A stretch of 8,751 bases of DNA from NCBI GenBank assembly GCA_018899995.1, contig JAHIHE010000055.1, forward strand, positions 1 to 8,751, written 5' to 3'. Source of the DNA: Patescibacteria group bacterium (GTDB lineage: Bacteria > Patescibacteriota > Minisyncoccia > JAHIHE01). The notes beneath the pieces are model-generated. The model was not told the origin of the DNA and searched no databases. It was given only the letters and a program-made list of their open reading frames with translations. Made by a program: the position numbers and the translations under genes. Of this stretch, positions 4,863-8,751 are shown one piece after another (the stretch's first letter is position 1; each line of letters opens with the position of its first letter).

Positions 4863-7800
4863 ATGAAACAAGTAATCAAAATTCAGGGCGCGCGCACGCA
4901 TAATTTAAAAAATATTTCTCTGGAAATTCCCAGAAATAAGCTGGTGGTTTTAACCGGCCTTTCCGGCTCGGGTAAATCGTCGCTTGCTTTTGACACCATT
5001 TACGCCGAAGCCCAGAGGCGATATCTTGAAAATTTATCCGGCGATCTGGGAAAAATGGCGAATTTCAAAAGCTCCGCAGAAGTTGACGGGATTGAGGGCT
5101 TGAGTCCGGCAATCGCCATTGACCAGAAAAATATCATCCGCACGCCGCGCTCCACCGTCGGGACGATGACCGAGATTTATGATTATTTGCGGCTGCTTTT
5201 TTCAAAAATCGGAACTCCGCATTGCCCGGAATGCGCAGTGCCGCTTATTAAATTCAGTCCGCCGGAGATTTTTAACGAGATTATAAAAATTAAAAAAAAC
5301 AATCCGGAAAAAATTTTAATTCTTTCGCCGATAAGCCAAAAACCCTTTGCGGTGAATAGAATTGAACCGTACAATCAGTTTTTAGCAGAAGCGAAATCAG
5401 AGGGCTTTTCAAAGATTAAAATCGCAGAAAATATTTATCCAATAGATGAATTTTTAAAAAACGGTTCAATTCCATTCACCGTAAACGGTTCAATTCCATT
5501 CACCGTAAATAGCGCGGCTGACCCGCCTAACTTTTTGCCAAACTCGGAAAAAGTTGGGCGGGTTGATGAAAAAACAAGCTCCGTTAGAAATGCAATTTCT
5601 AATGGAGCAAGCCCTTATCTGTTGATTGGGGAAATTTTTGCCTTTGACACTATTGAAAACCCGGAAGAGAAAGCGCATCTTAAAGAGATGATTAATTCCG
5701 CCTTAAAATACGGCCGGGGGAAAGCGGTTATTCATTGCAATGGGAAAAATTTTATCTTTACCGTTCGGTATTCTTGCTCGCGATGCGATTTTGTCTCTGA
5801 AAACCTGTCCCCAAAACTTTTTTCTTTTAATCACCCTCTCGGAGCCTGCCCGACTTGCACCGGATTGGGGCTTGTTTTGAAAATTTCGCCTGATCTGATA
5901 ATTCCCAACAAAAAGCTTACTTTGGCTGAAGGCGCGATAAAGCCCTGGATGAGCTCGTGGATTTCCTGGGCCGATAATTTTCATATTCTGAAATCAATTT
6001 CGGAAAAATTTAATTTCTCCGTGGATGTTCCGATTTCAAATTTAAAGAGGGAAGCGATGGATATAATTATGCGCGGCGAAAAAAATGGCGGCTGGAAAGG
6101 CGTTGCGCCAGCCCTTGAGGAAAAATACCGCGAGACGAATTCGGAGTTCGTAAAATCCGAAATAGAGCAGTATATGGTGAAAAGATTATGCCCGGCATGT
6201 TTGGGCAAGCGCCTGAACAGCCGCGCCTTGAGCGTTAAAATCGCGGGAAAATCAATCAACGACTTTGTTCAGACGCCGATTAAGGAGCTATATATCCGTT
6301 TCAAAAATCACCCCAAGCATTCTAAAAGCAAAAAAGCCGATTATCCCGCGCTACGCCGAAGGCTTCGGCAAGGCGAGCCAGACGGGTTTGCCGACTCTCG
6401 GACCCGCCTAGACTCGGCGAGGCTGGTTACCGTCCCGATTGTCAAAGAGATTGTTTCCCGGCTGGAAATAATTTCCAAAATTAATCTGGGGTATTTGACG
6501 CTTAGCCGGTCTTCGGACACTTTGAGCGCCGGAGAAGTGGAAAGATTGCGGCTGGCGGCGCAAATAAGCGCTTCGCTTTCCGGAATTTTATATGTCTTGG
6601 ACGAGCCGTCCATCGGCTTGCATCCGCGGGACAATGAAAAAATCATTAAAATGCTTTTGCGCCTGCGCGACCTGGACAATTCTGTTTTGGTCGTGGAGCA
6701 CGAAGAGGCGTTTATCAGAGCCGCTGATTTTGTCGTGGATATCGGCCCAGGCGCGGGAAAATTTGGAGGCGAAGTGGTTGCCATCGGAAAATTGAAAGAT
6801 ATAGTAAAAAGCAGAGGCTTTACCGGCGCTTATCTTTCCGGAAAATTAAAAATTACCCGCGAAAAGAAAAAAGTTGACCCCAAATCGGGGAAAAACGGCT
6901 TCTTGGAAATTTTCGGCGCTTCGGAATTCAACCTCAAAAACATAGATGTAAAAATTCCAATTGCGAAGCTGGTGTGTCTTACCGGCGTCTCGGGTTCCGG
7001 AAAAAGCACGCTTTTGGACGACATTTTGGGAAGATATTTAAGCAAATATTTTTACGGAGCCAAGGCCGAAGCGGGCAAGCACAAAAAAATCAGCGGAGTG
7101 GAAAATTTCAAAAAAGTCATACGCATTGACCAAAGCCCCATCGGCCGGACTCCGCGTTCCAACGCCGCGACTTACACCGGGCTTTTTAACCATATTCGGG
7201 AAATATTTACCGCCACGAAAGAAGCGAAAAAACAGGGCTACAGATCCGGGCATTTCAGCTTTAATGTGAAAGGCGGAAGGTGCGAGTCATGCAAGGGAGA
7301 CGGAATGAAAAAAATTGAAATGTATTTTTTATCCGATGTTTATTTGCCCTGCGAAGAATGCGGCGGAGCGCGCTACAATGAAGACACGCTGAAAGTCAAA
7401 TACCGGGAAAAAAATATCGCGGAAATTCTTGATCTGTCCGCGGAAGAAGCGCTGAAGTTTTTTTCCGGCTCCGGGGATCAGGCGCTTCTAAACCAACTAG
7501 CGATGCTTCTAAAAGTGGGGCTGGGATATTTGCGGCTTGGCCAGCCCGCGACAAATCTTTCCGGCGGCGAGGCGCAGAGAATAAAACTGGCAACCGAACT
7601 TTCTCGGCCGGAAAAACAAGGCGCGACGCTTTATATTTTGGACGAGCCGACAGTGGGACTGCATCCGGAAGATATGAGAAACCTGCTAAATGTTTTAAGC
7701 GAACTGGTGGAGCGGGGCAATACCGTGCTTTTGATTGAGCACAATCTTGATATAATTAAAAACGCGGATTGGATTATTGATATGGGGCCAGAAGGCGGGG

Positions 7801-7901
7801 ACAAGGGCGGCGAAATCGTGGCTGAAGGCACGCCGGAGCAGGTGGCAAAAATAAAAAAGAGTTATACGGGGCAGTTTTTAAAGAAAGTGCTGAAACACTA
7901 A
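4863..7901 (+). CDS. uvrA: UvrABC excinuclease ATPase subunit UvrA
   Basis: A 1012-residue DNA-damage sensor for nucleotide excision repair, acting as a dimer that loads UvrB. Two ABC ATPase modules are complete. First: Walker A GLSGSGKS (32-39), IDQKNIIRTPRSTVGT, signature LSAGE (554-558), Walker B LDEPSIGLH (579-587). Second: Walker A GVSGSGKST (708-716), IDQSPIGRTPRSN, signature LSGGEAQR (from 899), Walker B LDEPTVGLH (926-934). Zinc-binding cysteines are C305/C308/C329/C332 and C807/C810/C830/C833, with further CxxC pairs at 121/124 and 443/446. E. coli UvrA has its zinc cysteines at 253-280 and 740-766, so this protein is about 52 residues longer before the first set and about 15 more before the second. 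The extra length coincides with two insertions built from palindromic DNA (about residues 200-251 and 494-523). The first signature has Ala for the usual second Gly. All catalytic motifs remain, so it is probably functional. Confidence 0.97.
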   Translation: MKQVIKIQGARTHNLKNISLEIPRNKLVVLTGLSGSGKSSLAFDTIYAEAQRRYLENLSGDLGKMANFKSSAEVDGIEGLSPAIAIDQKNIIRTPRSTVGTMTEIYDYLRLLFSKIGTPHCPECAVPLIKFSPPEIFNEIIKIKKNNPEKILILSPISQKPFAVNRIEPYNQFLAEAKSEGFSKIKIAENIYPIDEFLKNGSIPFTVNGSIPFTVNSAADPPNFLPNSEKVGRVDEKTSSVRNAISNGASPYLLIGEIFAFDTIENPEEKAHLKEMINSALKYGRGKAVIHCNGKNFIFTVRYSCSRCDFVSENLSPKLFSFNHPLGACPTCTGLGLVLKISPDLIIPNKKLTLAEGAIKPWMSSWISWADNFHILKSISEKFNFSVDVPISNLKREAMDIIMRGEKNGGWKGVAPALEEKYRETNSEFVKSEIEQYMVKRLCPACLGKRLNSRALSVKIAGKSINDFVQTPIKELYIRFKNHPKHSKSKKADYPALRRRLRQGEPDGFADSRTRLDSARLVTVPIVKEIVSRLEIISKINLGYLTLSRSSDTLSAGEVERLRLAAQISASLSGILYVLDEPSIGLHPRDNEKIIKMLLRLRDLDNSVLVVEHEEAFIRAADFVVDIGPGAGKFGGEVVAIGKLKDIVKSRGFTGAYLSGKLKITREKKKVDPKSGKNGFLEIFGASEFNLKNIDVKIPIAKLVCLTGVSGSGKSTLLDDILGRYLSKYFYGAKAEAGKHKKISGVENFKKVIRIDQSPIGRTPRSNAATYTGLFNHIREIFTATKEAKKQGYRSGHFSFNVKGGRCESCKGDGMKKIEMYFLSDVYLPCEECGGARYNEDTLKVKYREKNIAEILDLSAEEALKFFSGSGDQALLNQLAMLLKVGLGYLRLGQPATNLSGGEAQRIKLATELSRPEKQGATLYILDEPTVGLHPEDMRNLLNVLSELVERGNTVLLIEHNLDIIKNADWIIDMGPEGGDKGGEIVAEGTPEQVAKIKKSYTGQFLKKVLKH
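5350..5370. repeat. Source copy of an inverted duplication within uvrA
   Basis: These 21 bases (CGGTGAATAGAATTG then AACCGT) match, on the opposite strand and with one mismatch, each unit of the tandem repeat at 5460-5507. In the protein they encode part of AVNRIEPYNQF, which looks like ordinary UvrA sequence, so this is probably the original copy. Confidence 0.75.
5460..5507. repeat. Two perfect tandem 24-bp repeats in uvrA
   Basis: A 24-bp unit occurs twice in a row without mismatch (5460-5483 and 5484-5507), encoding NGSIPFTV twice (residues 200-215). Each unit contains a near-perfect reverse complement of 5350-5370. The reading frame is kept because the unit is 8 codons. This marks the start of the first uvrA insertion. 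Confidence 0.9.
5521..5563. repeat. Large palindrome inside uvrA (first insertion)
   Basis: Arms of 16 bp, ACCCGCCTAACTTTTT (5521-5536) and AAAAAGTTGGGCGGGT (5548-5563), pair with a single mismatch around an 11-base loop. Translated in frame it gives DPPNFLPNSEKVGRVD, which has no counterpart in ordinary UvrA. With the T/A-tract next to a GC-rich stem it resembles a rho-independent terminator lying in a coding sequence. Confidence 0.85.
5578..5608. repeat. Palindrome inside uvrA related to the intergenic element
   Basis: Arms of 14 bp, GCTCCGTTAGAAAT (5578-5591) and ATTTCTAATGGAGC (5595-5608), pair with one mismatch around a GCA loop. It encodes SSVRNAISNGAS in frame. The 9-base core CCGTTAGAA is also found at both ends and in the inner arm of the MITE-like element (4612-4620, 4725-4733 and 4786-4794, the last two inverted), suggesting one repeat family. 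Confidence 0.85.
6342..6431. repeat. Palindrome cluster forming the second uvrA insertion
   Basis: About 90 GC-rich bases encode residues 494-523, an arginine-rich stretch between KSKKAD and VPIVKEIVSRL that has no counterpart in E. coli UvrA. It holds GCCGAA-GGC-TTCGGC (6355-6369). It also holds a nested hairpin, CGGGT (6383-6387)/ACCCG (6402-6406) around CCGA-CTC-TCGG (6391-6401), and a weaker GCCT/AGGC pair (6406-6409, 6420-6423). Length is a multiple of three, so the frame is kept. Confidence 0.7.
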
Positions 7902-7931
7902 TTAACACAAATATTAAGCGGATTAACACCA
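7893..7931. repeat. AT-rich repeat at the uvrA stop, shared with the secG leader
   Basis: The word AAACACTAATTA (7893-7904) spans the uvrA stop codon and is identical to 4080-4091. ACTAATTAACAC (7897-7908) is the reverse complement of 4110-4121. GCGGATTAACACC follows, resembling the GCGGAT/ACGGATTAA words upstream of secG. It appears to be a low-complexity intergenic repeat. Confidence 0.45.
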
Positions 7932-8005
7932 AAATAGAAAATTGACAAATATTGCTGCAGCAAGAAAAGTAAGGAGTTTGGATTTTGTTAAAAAGCCGTG
8001 GAAGA

Positions 8006-8042
8006 CTTGGAAGCCGAGCTTCCAAGTAGAAGCTCGGCTTCC
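8006..8042. repeat. Strong, mutually exclusive hairpins downstream of uvrA
   Basis: Hairpin A pairs CTTGGAAGC (8006-8014) with GCTTCCAAG (8018-8026) around CGA. Hairpin B pairs GGAAGCCGAGCTTC (8009-8022) with GAAGCTCGGCTTCC (8029-8042) around CAAGTA, 14 perfect base pairs. They share sequence, so only one can form at a time. It lies in the convergent region after uvrA; no T tract follows on the plus strand, so termination would be atypical. Confidence 0.65.
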
Positions 8043-8068
8043 CTAATTCCAGCAATAAAAAAATCCTC

Positions 8069-8104
8069 TCCGAAAAAGTAAGAATGTTTTCTTAGGTTTT
8101 TGGA
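8069..8104 (-). terminator. Candidate terminator of the membrane-protein gene
   Basis: An imperfect stem: TCC, AAAAA and TAAGAA (8069-8084) pair with TTCTTA, TTTTT and GGA (8089-8104), with a bulge and an internal GG. Read on the minus strand it is followed a few bases later by a run of seven T (8057-8063 as A on the plus strand). It lies about 37 bases past the stop of the minus-strand gene ending at 8141 and between two convergent genes, which suits termination. The gap of several bases before the T run makes it non-ideal. Confidence 0.4.
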
Positions 8105-8140
8105 AAGGAAAATGCGTTTCGTTTAATTTCACTTTTTTGA

Positions 8141-8593
8141 TCATATATCTTCTTTTATGAGTTTTTCGTCAAAGAATGAAGGATTTGGTTGCGTTATTGA
8201 ATAAGTTTGTCCAATCTTAAGATCCGCACTAGTACTTATGTACCTTGTATCTCTTCTTGAGTCAGCTGGACGTGGAAAAAACTTTTCTTCGCCATCCCAC
8301 ATAACAAGTTTGTCAAGAATAATTACTACAATTTGAGAGTATTGATGTCCTTCAGGGTTAAGTAGCGGTAAAATATTATTTACCTCAAATTTTAGAGATT
8401 TAGCATTCAATGCCCTGAATAAGTCAGCAAAATCTCCAACCTTACAGATATTTTCTCCTTCCCCGATCCATTTTCCGATTTCGATTCCCTCTTCTTTGCC
8501 CGCGCTTCTTCCGATTATTTTACCTGCATAGAACGCTATAATTACAAATGCAAGTACTATCAGTGTTTCTCCGATGAATGCTGGTGTTACCAT
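8141..8593 (-). CDS. Hypothetical single-pass membrane protein
   Basis: A 150-residue protein I do not recognise. One transmembrane helix lies at about residues 6-27 (FIGETLIVLAFVIIAFYAGKI), followed by a glycine-rich amphipathic stretch (GRSAGKEEGIEIGKWIGEGE) and a soluble C-terminal domain of about 100 residues. The latter holds LFRALNAKSLKFEVNNILPLL, IVVIILDKLVMWDGEEKFFPR and IGQTYSITQPN, which look like a beta-rich globular domain. There is no cleavage site or cysteine pattern suggesting export. The start is well supported: GGAGGT (8607-8602) lies 8 bases before ATG 8593, the strongest ribosome binding site in the window. It converges with uvrA, so is transcribed separately, with an unusual leader upstream. 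Confidence 0.75.
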   Translation of the reverse strand: MVTPAFIGETLIVLAFVIIAFYAGKIIGRSAGKEEGIEIGKWIGEGENICKVGDFADLFRALNAKSLKFEVNNILPLLNPEGHQYSQIVVIILDKLVMWDGEEKFFPRPADSRRDTRYISTSADLKIGQTYSITQPNPSFFDEKLIKEDI

Positions 8594-8618
8594 TTTCGTT
8601 TACCTCCAATATTTTCTT

Positions 8619-8723
8619 TTATTTCACCCCGAATTTTTTAGATGGGGCAAGCTGACCGCCAGAAATTTGCCGGCCAAATCGCCCCATCCAAAGTTTTAAA
8701 AAGAACTGTTTTTGTAGCTTCAT
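8619..8723 (-). other. Possible 34-codon leader ORF overlapping a stem-loop
   Basis: A short ORF runs from ATG (8723-8721) to TAA (8621-8619): MKLQKQFFLKLWMGRFG, then RQISGGQLAPSKKFGVK, a very basic peptide. It stops 11 bases before the Shine-Dalgarno sequence of the membrane-protein gene. It has no Shine-Dalgarno of its own; a dyad sits right before the ATG. The middle of the ORF forms a stem of GATGGGGC (8641-8648) with GCCCCATC (8681-8688). It may be a leader peptide, a short real gene, or non-coding leader RNA that happens to be open. Confidence 0.25.
8641..8688. promoter_or_regulatory. Stem-loop in the leader of the membrane-protein gene
   Basis: An 8-bp perfect stem GATGGGGC/GCCCCATC encloses 32 bases that can form further pairs, such as ATTTG/CAAAT on the minus strand. 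It ends 34 bases before the ribosome binding site at 8607. It is not followed by a T tract, so is better seen as a structured leader or repeat than a terminator. I do not recognise a known riboswitch. Confidence 0.4.
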
Positions 8724-8741
8724 TATGCTATTATTAGCATA
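8724..8741. promoter_or_regulatory. Perfect dyad, operator-like
   Basis: TATGCTA-TTAT-TAGCATA: 7-bp perfect inverted repeat around a 4-base spacer, directly before the ATG of the 34-codon ORF on the minus strand. Its AT-rich symmetric form suits a dimeric repressor site; it also contains -10-like words (TAATAAT, CATAAT), but no convincing -35 box fits within the window. Confidence 0.4.
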
Positions 8742-8751
8742 CAGAACGCTA

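Noticed and set aside
5460..5507. CRISPR-like repeat
   Set aside because: Only two units, directly abutting with no spacers, and translated in frame within uvrA.
7942..7980. Promoter at TTGACA (7942-7947) with a small gene after AAGGAG
   Set aside because: No -10 box at the right spacing, and the only frame is a TTG-started 22-codon run through the hairpin repeat.
7774..8055. 93-codon minus-strand frame overlapping the uvrA end
   Set aside because: About half lies antisense to conserved UvrA sequence and the rest through hairpin repeats; the peptide is low complexity with no start signal.

Overview
The window looks like chromosomal DNA of a small-genome bacterium, probably from the Candidate Phyla Radiation (Patescibacteria, Parcubacteria-like). 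That is inference. The grounds are a membrane-anchored family-5 peptide-binding protein next to secG and tRNA-Leu, a tRNA with no encoded CCA, start codons mostly without Shine-Dalgarno sequences, and many short palindromic repeats, some of them inside genes. TGA ends secG at its natural C-terminus, so the UGA=Gly code of Gracilibacteria/SR1 is not indicated.

Left part (1-1662, minus strand): a battered restriction-modification locus just downstream of the 3' end of tRNA-Leu(CAG). In transcription order it holds an XRE-type regulator gene broken by a 20-bp GC-rich palindrome, the first quarter of a DpnA-like adenine methyltransferase, a winged-helix plus PD-(D/E)XK-like protein, an unrecognised 63-aa ORF, and the C-terminal part of a Sau3AI/MutH-family endonuclease that runs off the window. 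Genes are packed with 1- to 4-base gaps or overlaps. The regulator and methyltransferase are clearly defective as read here, so the locus is either decaying or mis-assembled.

Middle (1747-4576, minus strand): a probable transcription unit, YvlD/phage-holin-4-like membrane protein, secG, peptide-binding lipoprotein-like protein, tRNA-Leu. A good sigma70-type promoter (TTGACA, 17 bp, TAATAT) lies upstream of the first gene. It shares a 380-bp divergent intergenic region with uvrA. This region also carries a 187-bp MITE-like element whose right flank supplies the -35 box of the uvrA promoter (TTGACT, 17 bp, TATAAT).

Right part: uvrA (4863-7901, plus strand) encodes a complete nucleotide-excision-repair ATPase of 1012 residues. 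It carries two in-frame insertions made almost entirely of nucleotide palindromes and repeats, one of them an inverted, tandemly doubled copy of sequence 90 bp upstream in the same gene. Past uvrA is a convergent, hairpin-rich intergenic region, then a minus-strand gene for an unknown single-pass membrane protein with a strong ribosome binding site and an unusual leader (dyad, 34-codon ORF, stem-loop).

The theme of the window is palindromic sequence: it disrupts one regulator gene, is tolerated in-frame in uvrA, forms a mobile-looking element between genes and sits beside a tRNA.
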